Shown piece by piece: positions 22,618 through 31,665 of a stretch of 37,146 nucleotides of DNA (position 1 is its first letter; every line of letters begins with the position of its first letter). The notes under the pieces are model-generated. The model saw only the letters and a program-made list of their open reading frames with translations, ran no database searches and had not been told where the DNA came from. Where the stretch lies: the NCBI GenBank assembly GCA_947586255.1, contig CANPXP010000027.1, positions 1-37,146 on the forward strand, read 5' to 3'. The stretch is from an uncultured Lachnospiraceae bacterium. Lineage in GTDB: Bacteria; Bacillota; Clostridia; Lachnospirales; Lachnospiraceae. A program made the translations under genes and the position numbers.

Positions 22618-23613
22618 TTACGGCATATACTGTGCCCGCACGGCGTCCAGATATGTCCGGTACTCCGCGACGACCTCCTCCGGCGCAGTGACCCGCGCGC
22701 CCGCGCCAAGACCCGTCAGCCAGCCGAAGAACTGGCCGCTCAGAGCCACCTGCACCCGCACGGCAAAGTGCTCCGCATCCTTACGGCGGACAGAAATCTC
22801 TTTGCCGAAGCGATCGATCACCACGCCGATATAGCGATTTTCAAATTCCAGCGTGACGACCTCCTCCCTGCCGCCGAACATGCCGAAGGTCTTGTTGGCA
22901 TAAGCCGCGATGTCAAACCGCTCAAAGAGCTCGACGCCCCTTCGCGCCACGCCCGTCATCACGCGGATGTGGCCCATCTTATCCACCCGGAAATGCTTGA
23001 TGGCGTCGCTCTCCTCCTCATGGGCGATCAGATAATAATTCTCGTCCTTGCAGGTCAGCGCCCAGGGACTGACCTGATAGGTCTTGCCGTCCTTACGGGG
23101 CACAAGCTCTTTGTCCAGATTCCACTCCATATACTGAAAGGAAATCTGCTCGTTGGCCTGTATCGCGCGGTGAATGTCGTCCACAATATAGTAGATACTC
23201 TCGTTGGCCGTCTTGATCCGATTGGCCACGTACACCTGCCGCTGCAGCTGCCTGGCCTCGGACCGGGAGGCCAGCTTCTCGATCTTGGCGATCAGCTCCC
23301 TGGATTTTTTTAAGGTCAGGAATCTGGACGCCTGCACGGTTTCCACGAGAAGCTTTAACTCCGCCAGCTCGAAATCCCGCCCCGCCAGATAGTAGCCGCC
23401 GCCCGTCTTCGCCTTGACGAGCACGATATCATACCCAAAATCGATAAGCTGTGCGATATCGTCATAGATGCTCTTGCGCTCCGCCCTGATATCGTACGCC
23501 GCCAGCGCCTCGATCAGCGCCTGCGCGCTCAGGCAGTGCTCCTCATCCGACTGCTCCGTGAGAATCTTTAACAGATAGAGCAGCTTCAGCTTCTGATTCG
23601 CGCTTTTTGCCAT
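22618..23613 (-). CDS. WYL-domain transcriptional regulator with N-terminal HTH
   Basis: A 331-residue regulator. The N-terminus (about 5-65) is a winged helix of the HTH_11 type (KLKLLYLLKILTEQSD, then AERKSIYDDIAQL as recognition helix). The WYL domain (about 140-215) contains SPWALTCKDENYYLIAHEE and KHFRVDKMGHI, the block that binds small ligands or nucleic acid in this family. The C-terminal WCX-like part follows. GGAG stands eight bases before the ATG at 23613. The ATG overlaps the stop of the HAD gene by one base (TGATG). WYL regulators often control DNA-repair or defence genes, but here it may simply regulate its own operon. Confidence 0.88.
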   Translation of the reverse strand: MAKSANQKLKLLYLLKILTEQSDEEHCLSAQALIEALAAYDIRAERKSIYDDIAQLIDFGYDIVLVKAKTGGGYYLAGRDFELAELKLLVETVQASRFLTLKKSRELIAKIEKLASRSEARQLQRQVYVANRIKTANESIYYIVDDIHRAIQANEQISFQYMEWNLDKELVPRKDGKTYQVSPWALTCKDENYYLIAHEEESDAIKHFRVDKMGHIRVMTGVARRGVELFERFDIAAYANKTFGMFGGREEVVTLEFENRYIGVVIDRFGKEISVRRKDAEHFAVRVQVALSGQFFGWLTGLGAGARVTAPEEVVAEYRTYLDAVRAQYMP

Positions 23614-24317
23614 CACACATACTCCTCTTCCAGTATCGCCGGCAGCTGCGCAAGCCGCCGGATCTCATAATCAATGCGCACTTCCGTATCGTTGGACCGG
23701 CCCTCCGGGTTGAACCAGCACGCGGCGATCCCTGCATTGTTCGCCCCGCGCATATCGCTGGTGAGCGAATCGCCCACCATAATACAGGACGTCCGCCCGA
23801 CACCCGGGAGCGCCCGAAAGCACGCGTCGTAAAATGCCTTCATGGGTTTCGGAAAGCCGATCGTCTCAGACACAAACACCCCGTCCGTCATCTCCGACAG
23901 CCCCGACAGCTTCATCTTGCCGGCCTGTGCGACCGCCGAGCCGTTTGTGAGAATGTACTGCCGGTACCCGCGCCTGCCAAGCTCCAGAACCGTCTCCTTT
24001 GCTCCGTCCATATAAAAATAGATACTGCCAAGTTCCTCCTGGTAACGGCTGTTGATCTCTTCCGGGTCGATCCGCTCGATGCCGAACTCCTCAAAAAAAG
24101 TGCGGAACCTTCCGAGCAGCACTTCCTCCCTGTCGGCCTCGCCCAGCTCCAGCCTGCTCCAGTATTCCCTGTTGATGGCGTCATAGCGCGCAAGCATCCT
24201 CTCGTCGACCGCAAGTCCGAAATGCCGGAAAACCTTTGAAATTGCACACCGCTGCGACAGATCAAAATTCAAGAGCGTCTGGTCCAGATCCCAGAATATC
24301 ACGCTATATTTTCCCAT
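23613..24317 (-). CDS. yjjG: HAD hydrolase, YjjG-type pyrimidine 5'-nucleotidase
   Basis: A 234-residue haloacid-dehalogenase phosphatase. Motif I is FWDLDQTLLNF with nucleophile Asp10 and acid/base Asp12, motif II is ILTNGS, motif III Lys is in GFPKP, and motif IV is MVGDSLTSDMRGANNAG. The W-D-L-D-Q-T-L and GFPKPMKAFYDACF features fit the YjjG/YfnB branch, which removes phosphate from (often non-canonical) pyrimidine nucleotides. GGGGAGAC precedes the ATG. It begins just after the terminator at 24343-24375 and is the first gene of the HAD-WYL-aminotransferase run. The neighbouring nucleoside-salvage operon suits such a role. Confidence 0.87.
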   Translation of the reverse strand: MGKYSVIFWDLDQTLLNFDLSQRCAISKVFRHFGLAVDERMLARYDAINREYWSRLELGEADREEVLLGRFRTFFEEFGIERIDPEEINSRYQEELGSIYFYMDGAKETVLELGRRGYRQYILTNGSAVAQAGKMKLSGLSEMTDGVFVSETIGFPKPMKAFYDACFRALPGVGRTSCIMVGDSLTSDMRGANNAGIAACWFNPEGRSNDTEVRIDYEIRRLAQLPAILEEEYV

Positions 24318-24342
24318 GTCTCCCCGCTATGTCCTCACTACG

Positions 24343-24375
24343 CAAAAAAGTGTTCCACAAGCGAACACCTTTTTA
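24343..24375 (-). terminator. bidirectional-looking rho-independent terminator
   Basis: AAAAAAGTGTTC (24344-24355) and GAACACCTTTTT (24363-24374) form a GTGTTC/GAACAC stem with a seven-base loop and A/T runs on both sides. On the minus strand it ends the salvage operon, 37 bases after the small membrane protein gene. Confidence 0.75.
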
Positions 24376-24411
24376 CCCGACTCAGTTACATGCAATTCGA
24401 TTCCCTGTGAG

Positions 24412-24588
24412 CTATGCGGCGTTGCCGCCCTCCGCAGGCTCCTCCTTCGCTTCCGCAGCCGCCTTGGCGTCCTTGCTCTTGCGCCACTTCACCCCGATGA
24501 CGCACGCGACAATCACAAGCGCAATGATAAACAGAAACAACAGCAGATAAGATAAAAACGCGTTTGCAAATAAAATCAGATTTGTCAT
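24412..24588 (-). CDS. 58-residue single-pass membrane protein
   Basis: A small gene that is easily overlooked. It encodes MTNLILFANAFLSY at the start, a hydrophobic helix (about 4-34) ending VIVACVIGV, a basic stretch WRKSKD and an Ala/Glu-rich charged tail (AKAAAEAKEEPAEGG). AGGAAG stands eight bases before the ATG. It lies 45 bases after rnhA on the same strand and before a good terminator, so it is the last gene of the salvage operon. The arrangement predicts one membrane anchor with a cytoplasmic tail. Function is unknown. Confidence 0.7.
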   Translation of the reverse strand: MTNLILFANAFLSYLLLFLFIIALVIVACVIGVKWRKSKDAKAAAEAKEEPAEGGNAA

Positions 24589-24633
24589 ATGCCCGCTTCC
24601 TTCTCTCTCAAAAGATATCGTCCAAAACTACTC

Positions 24634-25119
24634 CTATGATACCACTCCTTGTACAGGATCGTCAAGTAAGTCCTCACCGTCAGCCGCCGTCGTCGCCAGC
24701 CTGTCGCAGCGCTCGTTCTCCGGATGTCCGTCGTGGCCCTTGACCCACTGATAAGTCACCCTGTGAGGCTGCATAGCGGCAAGGAGCCGCTGCCAGAGAT
24801 CAATATTCTTGACAGGCTTATTGCCGGCGGTCTTCCAGCCCTTCCGCACCCAGCCGTCGATCCAGTTCCGGTTAAAAGCGTCCGTCAGATATTTGGAATC
24901 CGAGATCAGCAGAACCTCGCAGGGCTTCGTCAGCGCCTCCAGACCGGCGATCGCCGCCATCAGCTCCATGCGGTTGTTGGTGGTCTTCTTATATCCCGCG
25001 GAATACTCGCGCTCGTGCAGAACACCCTTGCCATCGATATACTGCAATACCGTCCCGTAGCCGCCCGGCCCTTCCGGATTGCCCCGCGCCGCGCCGTCCG
25101 TATAAATCGTCACATGCAT
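24634..25119 (-). CDS. rnhA: ribonuclease HI
   Basis: A 161-residue type 1 RNase H, which cuts the RNA strand of RNA-DNA hybrids. Catalytic residues are Asp8 ([18 protein letters not shown]), Glu52 ([10 protein letters not shown]), Asp74 (LISDSKYL) and Asp139 (ENERCDRLA), with His129 in WVKGHDGH. The basic handle [14 protein letters not shown] is present. I chose the ATG at 25119, with AGAGAGG upstream, because homologues begin here. An ATG at 25143 overlapping the previous stop (ATGA) is possible and would add eight residues. Confidence 0.93.
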   Translation of the reverse strand: MHVTIYTDGAARGNPEGPGGYGTVLQYIDGKGVLHEREYSAGYKKTTNNRMELMAAIAGLEALTKPCEVLLISDSKYLTDAFNRNWIDGWVRKGWKTAGNKPVKNIDLWQRLLAAMQPHRVTYQWVKGHDGHPENERCDRLATTAADGEDLLDDPVQGVVS

Positions 25120-25139
25120 GTATGCCAATTCCTCTCTCT

Positions 25140-26837
25140 TCATTCCGTCCAGCCGCCGCCTGCCAGAAAACGCTCCGCCATCTTCTCCGCCTCCGACACA
25201 ATTCTGCTGTCATAGCCCAGCACCCGAAGCAGCGCGATGGCGTTTCTGGTCGCGGCCGGCCCCTTCAGGAGCTTGTACGGGAACATGATATCGTTCTCCT
25301 CCATGCGCTCCTCGAAATGATAGTTGTCGTACTCTCCTGCAAGCAGCCGCGTCAGCTCCACGTCGTGAGTCGCCGCAAAGCAGAGCGCATTGCCCTTCGC
25401 AAGCATCTTCATGATCTGTGTGGAAGCCGCGATGCGCTCCACCGTGTTCGTCCCGCGCAGCACCTCGTCCACAAAACACAGAACCGGCCTTCCCCCGGCC
25501 GACGCCTCCGCCACCAGATCCAGAATCCGCTTGATGGAGCGGATCTCTACCATATAGTAACTCTGGCCGCCGATCAGATCATCCCGAAGAGACATGGAGG
25601 AGCAGATGTGAAACACCGGCGCCTCATAGCGGTCCGCCGGACATGTGTGGATCGTCTGCGCCAGAAGCGCGTTCAGCGCAACGGCACGCAGGAAGGTGGA
25701 TTTGCCCGACGCGTTGGAGCCCGTAATCAACACGCCCCTGTCCGCCCGCACGGAATTTTTGACCGGTTCTCCCAGCAGCGGATGGTACAGATTATCGATC
25801 AAAAGCCGCCTGTCCGCGCCCGGCTCACAGTGAAGCTGCGGCACGCACCAGTCTTCGCCCAGCGCCTTGCGATAGGAACCGATCACAATCGCCGTCTCGA
25901 TTTGCCCGAACAGCGTCACCATCTCGTCGATCTGCGCTCCATGCTTCCGCACCGCCCGCAGCGCCCTGTTAAACTGAATCATGTCCAGATAGAACGCCAT
26001 GCGCAGGTAATCCGCCAGAACGCCCAGCGGATTGCCGTTGCCCTTCTCCGTAAAGACAATCAGATAGCTGTCCCGCACAAAGCCCTTCATATCCCGGTAA
26101 CACGCCGCCAGCCGCGCCTGTTCCCCCGCGATGGCCGGTATCGTCTTGCGGCTCATCCGCTTCGCGGCGGCAAGCAGCCTGTTGATATAGCGGAAACTCG
26201 TGATATACGGTTCGATCTGCTGATATTCCTTATAATAATCGACAATGTTATGGCACAGCATGACAAGCAGCACGGCCAGACCTGCGGGAAGCGACCAGAA
26301 CATGACGCAGACACCGGCTGCCAGCAGCAGGTTGCTGACGAGATATTTTCCGTTCTTTCGCTCGCCCAGAATATCCAGATGATCGAGATACTCATAAATA
26401 GAATATTTCCCGGTCCTCCCAAGGCCGAGCAGCATGTCCTGCACGTCGTGCCGCTCCTTCTCGTGCTCCATGAAAAAACGGACGCAGTCTTCCATGCGCT
26501 CCATCTCATCCGCATCATAGACCGGCGTTCGCAGCCTGTAATAGAGATACTCATCCCCAGCAGCGCTGCAGGAGGTGTTGATCTGTCCGTAAATATCGTC
26601 CATGTGCAGATCGTTCCACGTGATGTCGTCGATCTGATGCACCGCCTGATGCCTGCGGCAGTACATGGCGATATGCTCCAGTTCGCCCGCCTGATACGTC
26701 CTGTCCGGAAACGCGCCATAGCTCAGATAGAGCCTGTCCAGAAACCGGCGGCGCGCCTTTTGGACATTATAATATTCGCTTCCCATAAGGAGCACGATTC
26801 CAAGCACGATCGCGCCCGCGATAATGAACTCGTCCAT
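25140..26837 (-). CDS. membrane-anchored MutS-like ATPase
   Basis: A 565-residue MutS-superfamily protein without the mismatch-recognition domain I. Helices at about 4-20 and in 165-200 ([22 protein letters not shown]) would tie it to the membrane. The MutS core region (about 205-350) precedes a C-terminal ABC-type ATPase with Walker [12 protein letters not shown] (373-381), Walker B VLCFVDE (452-458), the [12 protein letters not shown] signature and FAATHD as switch His. The absence of domain I and of a Smr nuclease tail separates it from MutS1 and MutS2. AGGTAAGT precedes the ATG, two bases after the amidohydrolase stop. Its biological role is not established. Confidence 0.88.
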   Translation of the reverse strand: MDEFIIAGAIVLGIVLLMGSEYYNVQKARRRFLDRLYLSYGAFPDRTYQAGELEHIAMYCRRHQAVHQIDDITWNDLHMDDIYGQINTSCSAAGDEYLYYRLRTPVYDADEMERMEDCVRFFMEHEKERHDVQDMLLGLGRTGKYSIYEYLDHLDILGERKNGKYLVSNLLLAAGVCVMFWSLPAGLAVLLVMLCHNIVDYYKEYQQIEPYITSFRYINRLLAAAKRMSRKTIPAIAGEQARLAACYRDMKGFVRDSYLIVFTEKGNGNPLGVLADYLRMAFYLDMIQFNRALRAVRKHGAQIDEMVTLFGQIETAIVIGSYRKALGEDWCVPQLHCEPGADRRLLIDNLYHPLLGEPVKNSVRADRGVLITGSNASGKSTFLRAVALNALLAQTIHTCPADRYEAPVFHICSSMSLRDDLIGGQSYYMVEIRSIKRILDLVAEASAGGRPVLCFVDEVLRGTNTVERIAASTQIMKMLAKGNALCFAATHDVELTRLLAGEYDNYHFEERMEENDIMFPYKLLKGPAATRNAIALLRVLGYDSRIVSEAEKMAERFLAGGGWTE

Positions 26838-26839
26838 AC

Positions 26840-28144
26840 TTACCTGAGACTGTCGATGATCTCGTTCGCCTTTCCGTAGATTGTCTCTACATCGTACGCG
26901 TCGTTAAATCTGCCGTCCTCGTACAGAATCCTGCCGCCCACCATCGTCAGCTTCACATTCTGCTTGCTTCCGCTGTAGACAAGATTCTTCGGAATATTGT
27001 TAAAGGGCTGCATGTTCGGCTGATGCAGGTCTATCATAATGAGATCCGCAAGTTTCCCCTCCGCCAGAATATCGGTGTCGGGAAGCGCCATCGCCCGGGA
27101 ACCGCCCACCGTCGCCATCTTCAGAACCTCCCAGGCATCCACGGCGGAGGCGTCCTGCTCGCGCAGCTTTGCCAGCCCCGTCACCAGAAACATCTCCCGG
27201 AACATATCCAGACAGTTATTGCTGGCCGGTCCGTCCGTGCCGATGGCCACATTGATGCCCCGTCTGAGATAGTCTGAAATCGGCGCTATGCCGCTGGCCA
27301 GCTTCGTGTTGGAGCCCGGATTGGTGACCACGCTCAGCTTCCGCTTACAGAAAATATCCATGTCCGCCTCGTCCAGATAGACGCAGTGGTATCCGCCGCC
27401 GCCGTAATCAAAGATGCCGAGCGAATCAAAGAGCTTCGTCGGCGACATGCCGTAGCGCTCCACGCAGCCCTCCACCTCGGACTTCGTCTCCGCCAGATGC
27501 GTGTAGACGGGCGCCCTGTATTTGTGCGCAAGCTCCGCGACGCTCTCAAGCAGTCTCCGGGAGCAGGTATATTCCGCGTGAAAGCCTATGAAATAACTTA
27601 AGAGCGGATCGTCATGGTTGTATTTGAGATAACATTCCTCGGTCTTTTTCAGAGCTTCCTCAAAACCATCCTGCCCGCTCATGCCGCTCACCTGCACGCA
27701 GCGCATCCCCATATCGACGCAGGCTTTGGCGATTGTATCCGGCGTCAGATACATATCGAAAATCGCCGTGATACCGCTGGTGAGATATTCGAGAATCGCC
27801 AGCTTCGTCAGATGATAGATCATCTCGCCGTCCATCCGTGCCTCCACAGGGAACACCTGCTTCGTCAGCCAGTCCTGCAACGGCAGATCGTCCGCATAGG
27901 AACGAAGAAGCGTCATGCCGGAGTGTGTGTGGGCGTCCTTGAAACCGGGCATCAGAAGATTGCCGTCACAGTCAATCTCCCTGTCCCACACAATACTGCC
28001 AAGCTGCAGCTTCTCATAGACGCTGTCCGTATCCCGACCGTCTCCCACATATAAAATGCGATCATTCTGCACCCAGAGTTCGCCCCGGAAGACGTCCTCC
28101 TTCTCCATCGTCAGTATTCTCGCATTGTAAAATCTGATATTCAT
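26840..28144 (-). CDS. mtaD: amidohydrolase, MTA/SAH deaminase family
   Basis: A 434-residue metal-dependent hydrolase. Metal-binding His72 and His74 are in GFKDAHTHSG, further His residues are in GFHAEYTCS and YTHLAETKSE, and the metal Asp is in IGTDGPASNN. This arrangement, with the N- and C-terminal beta sandwich strands (RILTM near the start, VGGRILYEDG near the end), fits the 5'-methylthioadenosine/S-adenosylhomocysteine deaminase group, which turns adenine into hypoxanthine nucleosides. The purine nucleoside phosphorylase two genes upstream would accept the product. GAAAGGA is about 14 bases before the ATG. Related guanine or N-ethylammeline-type deaminases cannot be excluded. Confidence 0.85.
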   Translation of the reverse strand: MNIRFYNARILTMEKEDVFRGELWVQNDRILYVGDGRDTDSVYEKLQLGSIVWDREIDCDGNLLMPGFKDAHTHSGMTLLRSYADDLPLQDWLTKQVFPVEARMDGEMIYHLTKLAILEYLTSGITAIFDMYLTPDTIAKACVDMGMRCVQVSGMSGQDGFEEALKKTEECYLKYNHDDPLLSYFIGFHAEYTCSRRLLESVAELAHKYRAPVYTHLAETKSEVEGCVERYGMSPTKLFDSLGIFDYGGGGYHCVYLDEADMDIFCKRKLSVVTNPGSNTKLASGIAPISDYLRRGINVAIGTDGPASNNCLDMFREMFLVTGLAKLREQDASAVDAWEVLKMATVGGSRAMALPDTDILAEGKLADLIMIDLHQPNMQPFNNIPKNLVYSGSKQNVKLTMVGGRILYEDGRFNDAYDVETIYGKANEIIDSLR

Positions 28145-28255
28145 ACTCTCGAGCCGTCCTTTCTCTTATCTTCCATCTTTAGACCGAGACCCGCCTCAGC
28201 GCCTTCCGCATAGCCACACTGTCTCTCCGGCGCCGGCCTCCCCACAATTTCCGCC

Positions 28256-28687
28256 TCAGCTCAGGTTCCCCGGCCCGAAACTCTCTGGCAGAAGTTCCCG
28301 CAGCGTCATCACGCGATACGCACCGGCCGGCCCCGCCACAATGATTTCGAAGCTCTCCGGATCGCAGAACTCCGCCATCACCTGACGGCACACACCGCAG
28401 GGATACGCATACTGCGTCAGCTCATCGCCCTCCGGACTTCCCGCGACAGCAATCGCCCGAAATTCCCTTTGGCCCTCGCTGACCGCCTTGAAGAAGGCCG
28501 TCCGCTCCGCGCAGTTTGTCGGCGTGTAGGCCGCGTTCTCAATGTTGCAGCCCGTGACAACCTGCCCGTCTGCGATAAGCAGCGCCGCGCCGACCATATA
28601 GTGCGAGTAGGGCGCGTACGAATTTTTTCTCGCTTCCCTGGCCGCCTGAATCAGCATCTGTATCGTATTGTTATCCGGCTTGTCCAT
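28256..28687 (-). CDS. cdd: cytidine deaminase
   Basis: A 143-residue tetrameric-type cytidine deaminase that turns (deoxy)cytidine into (deoxy)uridine. Zinc ligands are Cys59 (TNCAERTAFFKA, with catalytic Glu61), Cys97 and Cys100 (YPCGVCRQ). The substrate loop YSHYMVGAAL and GCNIENAAY are present. I chose the ATG at 28687, eight bases after GAGGAAA, rather than the one at 28702. It lies between pnp and the amidohydrolase. The 111 bases to the next gene show no clear signal. Confidence 0.94.
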   Translation of the reverse strand: MDKPDNNTIQMLIQAAREARKNSYAPYSHYMVGAALLIADGQVVTGCNIENAAYTPTNCAERTAFFKAVSEGQREFRAIAVAGSPEGDELTQYAYPCGVCRQVMAEFCDPESFEIIVAGPAGAYRVMTLRELLPESFGPGNLS

Positions 28688-28711
28688 CCCGATTTTCCTC
28701 ATCTGCAGCGT

Positions 28712-29545
28712 CTATATGCAATTCTTAAACCGAATGACTGACTCAGTCAGTAATTTTTCAAACTTCGGCGCGACGGCATTCGCCGCCTCCTGAACCTCTT
28801 CATGGGTAAGCGGCGCGCTGTTCATGCCTGCCGCCAGATTGCTGACACAGGAGACGCCGCAGATCTTCATTCCCATATGATTGGCCGCGATTGCCTCCAC
28901 TACCGTGCTCATGCCGACCGCGCTGACGCCCAGCTTGTGCAGCATCTGAATCTCCGCCGGGGACTCAAAGGAAGGCCCCGTCAACTGCGCATAGACGCCC
29001 TCAAACAGCTCGATACCGTTGTTCTTCGCCGTCGCCCTGATGATCTCCTGCAGATCCTCGTCATACACATGCGACATATCCGGAAATCTTGTACCCAGTT
29101 CATCGATATTGGGTCCGATCAACGGATTCGGCGCGAAGCTGGATATGTGATCCGTGATCAGCATCAGACTTCCCGCATGAAAAGAGGGATTGATGCCGCC
29201 GGAAGCGTTCGTCAGAAAGAGGATTTTTGCCCCCATCATCTTCATGAGACGCGCTGGAAGCACGACGTCCGTGATCGGATATCCCTCATAATAGTGGACC
29301 CGCCCCTGCATGAGCACAACCGGAATCTCATCGATATATCCGAAAATAAACTTCCCCGCATGTCCTGGCACAGTGGACACCGGGAATCCCTCTATCTCAC
29401 TGTAGGAGAGTTCCGCCTTCACATCCACCGTCCTGGCAAAATTGCCCAGTCCCGAACCGAGAACGATCGCCACCTTCGGCTCAAAATCAATTTTGTCTCG
29501 ATAGCACTCATAACATTTCAACAACTTCTCATAAACAGGATTCAT
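28712..29545 (-). CDS. punA: purine nucleoside phosphorylase (trimeric type)
   Basis: A 277-residue trimeric purine nucleoside phosphorylase, which splits inosine and guanosine with phosphate. Recognisable blocks are VLGSGLGNFA (phosphate loop), VPGHAGKFIFG, MQGRVHYYEGY, TNASGGINPSF, YAQLTGPSFESPAE and GMSTVVEAIAANH, with the base-binding Glu and Asn in CVSNLAAG. AAAGGCGG precedes the ATG. It is the first gene of the salvage operon pnp-cdd-mtaD-mutS-rnhA. No clear promoter is seen in the short gap before it. Confidence 0.94.
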   Translation of the reverse strand: MNPVYEKLLKCYECYRDKIDFEPKVAIVLGSGLGNFARTVDVKAELSYSEIEGFPVSTVPGHAGKFIFGYIDEIPVVLMQGRVHYYEGYPITDVVLPARLMKMMGAKILFLTNASGGINPSFHAGSLMLITDHISSFAPNPLIGPNIDELGTRFPDMSHVYDEDLQEIIRATAKNNGIELFEGVYAQLTGPSFESPAEIQMLHKLGVSAVGMSTVVEAIAANHMGMKICGVSCVSNLAAGMNSAPLTHEEVQEAANAVAPKFEKLLTESVIRFKNCI

Positions 29546-29614
29546 CTGGTATACCGCCTTTCTTTCTGTCGTATCGTACGCTCCTTTGCTCCGCCTATGT
29601 CAGTCAGCCGCCTG

Positions 29615-30031
29615 CTATGAAAGCTCCGACGTACAGTGCGGGCATCTTGTCGCCTCAATCGCAATCTGTTCCTTACAGAACGGACATTCCTTGGTCGTCG
29701 GCGCCGCGGGTGCTTCTTCCTTCCTTGCCGCCAGCTTGTTGATCGCCTTGATCAGCAGGAAAATCACGAAAGAGATCAGCAGGAAATTGATGATCGCCGC
29801 AATAAACGCGCCGTAATTCAGGGTTGCCGCGTTCTCTCCCTCGCCCAGCACAATGCACAGCGCATTGAAATCGAAACCTCCCACGATCAGGGATAACACC
29901 GGCATCAGGATATCGTTCACCAGCGACGTCACAATCGCCGTGAAAGCGCCGCCGATAATGATGCCGACCGCCATGTCCATCACATTTCCTCTCGCGATAA
30001 ATTTTTTAAACTCCGTCATAAAAGCCTTCAT
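29615..30031 (-). CDS. mscL: large-conductance mechanosensitive channel with C-terminal zinc ribbon
   Basis: A 138-residue MscL. The N-terminal FKKFIARGNVMDMAVG and first helix GIIIGGAFTAIVTSLV are highly characteristic, and the second helix lies at about 74-97. After a short Ala/Pro linker the protein ends in a zinc ribbon with Cys116, Cys119, Cys130 and Cys133 (CPFC and CPHC). The channel releases solutes on sudden loss of osmolarity. The added metal site on the cytoplasmic end may gate or stabilise the bundle. A promoter is at 30079-30107; GAGGAG is twelve bases before the ATG at 30031, and an ATG at 30019 is possible. Confidence 0.94.
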   Translation of the reverse strand: MKAFMTEFKKFIARGNVMDMAVGIIIGGAFTAIVTSLVNDILMPVLSLIVGGFDFNALCIVLGEGENAATLNYGAFIAAIINFLLISFVIFLLIKAINKLAARKEEAPAAPTTKECPFCKEQIAIEATRCPHCTSELS

Positions 30032-30078
30032 CCTACGTCCGTCTCCTCTCCTGTTATCGCTTGTCTATCCTACGGCTT

Positions 30079-30107
30079 ATCATATCATGAAACGATGTTT
30101 TGCGCAA
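30079..30107 (-). promoter_or_regulatory. possible mscL promoter
   Basis: Minus strand TTGCGC (30102-30107), 17 bases, TATGAT (30079-30084; 5 of 6). It lies between the spoIVA 3' hairpin and mscL. Confidence 0.4.
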
Positions 30108-30125
30108 TTCCCAGTCGGGATATTC

Positions 30126-30169
30126 GCCGGCGCGCAGCCGCTCTCTAAGAACTCCTCCCGCGCGCCGGC
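30126..30169 (-). terminator. strong GC hairpin after spoIVA, no T run
   Basis: GCCGGCGCGC (30126-30135) and GCGCGCCGGC (30160-30169) are perfect complements with a 24-base loop, nine bases after the spoIVA stop. Without a T run it may stop or pause RNA polymerase only partly, or protect the 3' end of the mRNA. Confidence 0.45.
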
Positions 30170-30177
30170 CGCCCGGC

Positions 30178-31665
30178 TTATATGATGATGCACACCATGC
30201 CGCCGTTGCTGTCGTTGACGATTTTCTGCATCGTCTCCTGCAGCTTTGCCTGGCTCTCCTCGTTGATCATGGATATTTTGCCCGTAATACCGTCGTTGAC
30301 GAGCTGCTCCACCGTCTTGCCGAAAATATTCGTCTCCCAGATTCCCTCTTCGCTTGTTCCCGTATCGGAAATATACTGAATCAGATCTCTGGCCTGCTCC
30401 TCCGTGCCGACAATCGGGGAAATCTCCGTCTCTATGCTCGCCCGGATCATATGAATGCTGGGGCTCTCCGCCTTGATCTTCACGCCGAACTTGTTGCCCT
30501 GCCTGATTAGCTCCGGCTTCTCCAGCACGATCTCCTCGCGGTCCGGCATCACTACGCCGTATCCCTTGTATCGCACCGCCTCCAGCGCATGGAGCACCTT
30601 CACATACTCGCGCTTCATTCCCGCCATCTCTTTCAGCATCGCAAGCATCTGATACTCGCTTGTGATCTGCTCTCCGACCAGATCGCTGATCATCTCATAG
30701 TAATACGTATCGTCCACGTCGAGGACTACCCGCACGCTGCCGTCGGACATATCGACGCCGTCCAGCTTGCACTTCTTGATGTATTCGCTCTCCGGCATAA
30801 GGCCGGCGGTCGTGATATCCCTGATATTGCTCAGATTTTCCATCAATTTCTTGATCTGTGCGACGATATCCTTCTTCATCCTGTGTTCATAGGGAAGCAT
30901 CTCCACCCACTTCGGCATATAGAATTCCACCATGGTAAGTGGGAATTCATAGAGGACATTTTCCATGATGCGGTTGATATCCTCGCGCTTTAACTGCTCA
31001 CAGTTGACCGGTATTACCGTCACATGATACTTTCCGCTGATCTCATCCGCCAGCGCCGCCGTCTCCTCCGCATAGGGTTTGGCGGAATTGAGAAGCACAA
31101 CAAAAGGTTTCCCCAGAGACTGCAGCTCCGTGACGGTTCTCTCCTCCGCCTCCAGGAAGCTTTCCCGCCCCAGTTCCCCGAAGGAGCCGTCGCAGGTCAC
31201 GACAATGCCGATCGTGGAGTGATCCCGGATGACCTTACGCGTGCCGATTTCCGCCGCCTTGGTAAAAGGAATCTCCTCCGCGGACCAGGGCGTCTTCACC
31301 ATGCGCTCCATGTCCTCCTCCATGTGGCCCGCCGCGCCGTCCACCATGTAGCCCACACAGTCGATCAGCCTGACCTGCACGTCAATGTCCGTGCCGAGCT
31401 TGATATGCGCCGCCTCCTTCGGGATAAACTTCGGCTCCGTCGTCGTAATCGTCCTGCCGCCGGCACTCTGCGGCATCTCATCCTGCGCCCGCTCCTTCTC
31501 GTTCTCGTCCTCCATAAAAGGCAGCACCAGAAGATTCATAAAGCGCTTGATAAAAGTTGACTTGCCCGTCCTGACCGGTCCCACGACGCCCAGATAAATC
31601 TCGCCTCCCGTGCGAAGCTGTATATCTTTATACAGGTCATATGTACTGTTCTGCAAAAAATCCAT
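30178..31665 (-). CDS. spoIVA: stage IV sporulation protein A (spore coat ATPase)
   Basis: A 495-residue SpoIVA, the ATPase that polymerises on the outer forespore surface and forms the base of the spore coat. The Walker A loop is GVVGPVRTGKST (26-37), and SAGGRTITTTEPKFIP, RLIDCVGYMV and VVTCDGSFGELGR are family hallmarks of the N-terminal NTPase domain. The C-terminal end GGMVCIII fits the membrane/SpoVM-facing tail. Length is close to the Bacillus protein. AGGAGG stands eight bases before the ATG at 31665, within a hairpin (31666-31716). In known species it is made in the mother cell under sigma-E. Confidence 0.96.
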   Translation of the reverse strand: MDFLQNSTYDLYKDIQLRTGGEIYLGVVGPVRTGKSTFIKRFMNLLVLPFMEDENEKERAQDEMPQSAGGRTITTTEPKFIPKEAAHIKLGTDIDVQVRLIDCVGYMVDGAAGHMEEDMERMVKTPWSAEEIPFTKAAEIGTRKVIRDHSTIGIVVTCDGSFGELGRESFLEAEERTVTELQSLGKPFVVLLNSAKPYAEETAALADEISGKYHVTVIPVNCEQLKREDINRIMENVLYEFPLTMVEFYMPKWVEMLPYEHRMKKDIVAQIKKLMENLSNIRDITTAGLMPESEYIKKCKLDGVDMSDGSVRVVLDVDDTYYYEMISDLVGEQITSEYQMLAMLKEMAGMKREYVKVLHALEAVRYKGYGVVMPDREEIVLEKPELIRQGNKFGVKIKAESPSIHMIRASIETEISPIVGTEEQARDLIQYISDTGTSEEGIWETNIFGKTVEQLVNDGITGKISMINEESQAKLQETMQKIVNDSNGGMVCIII

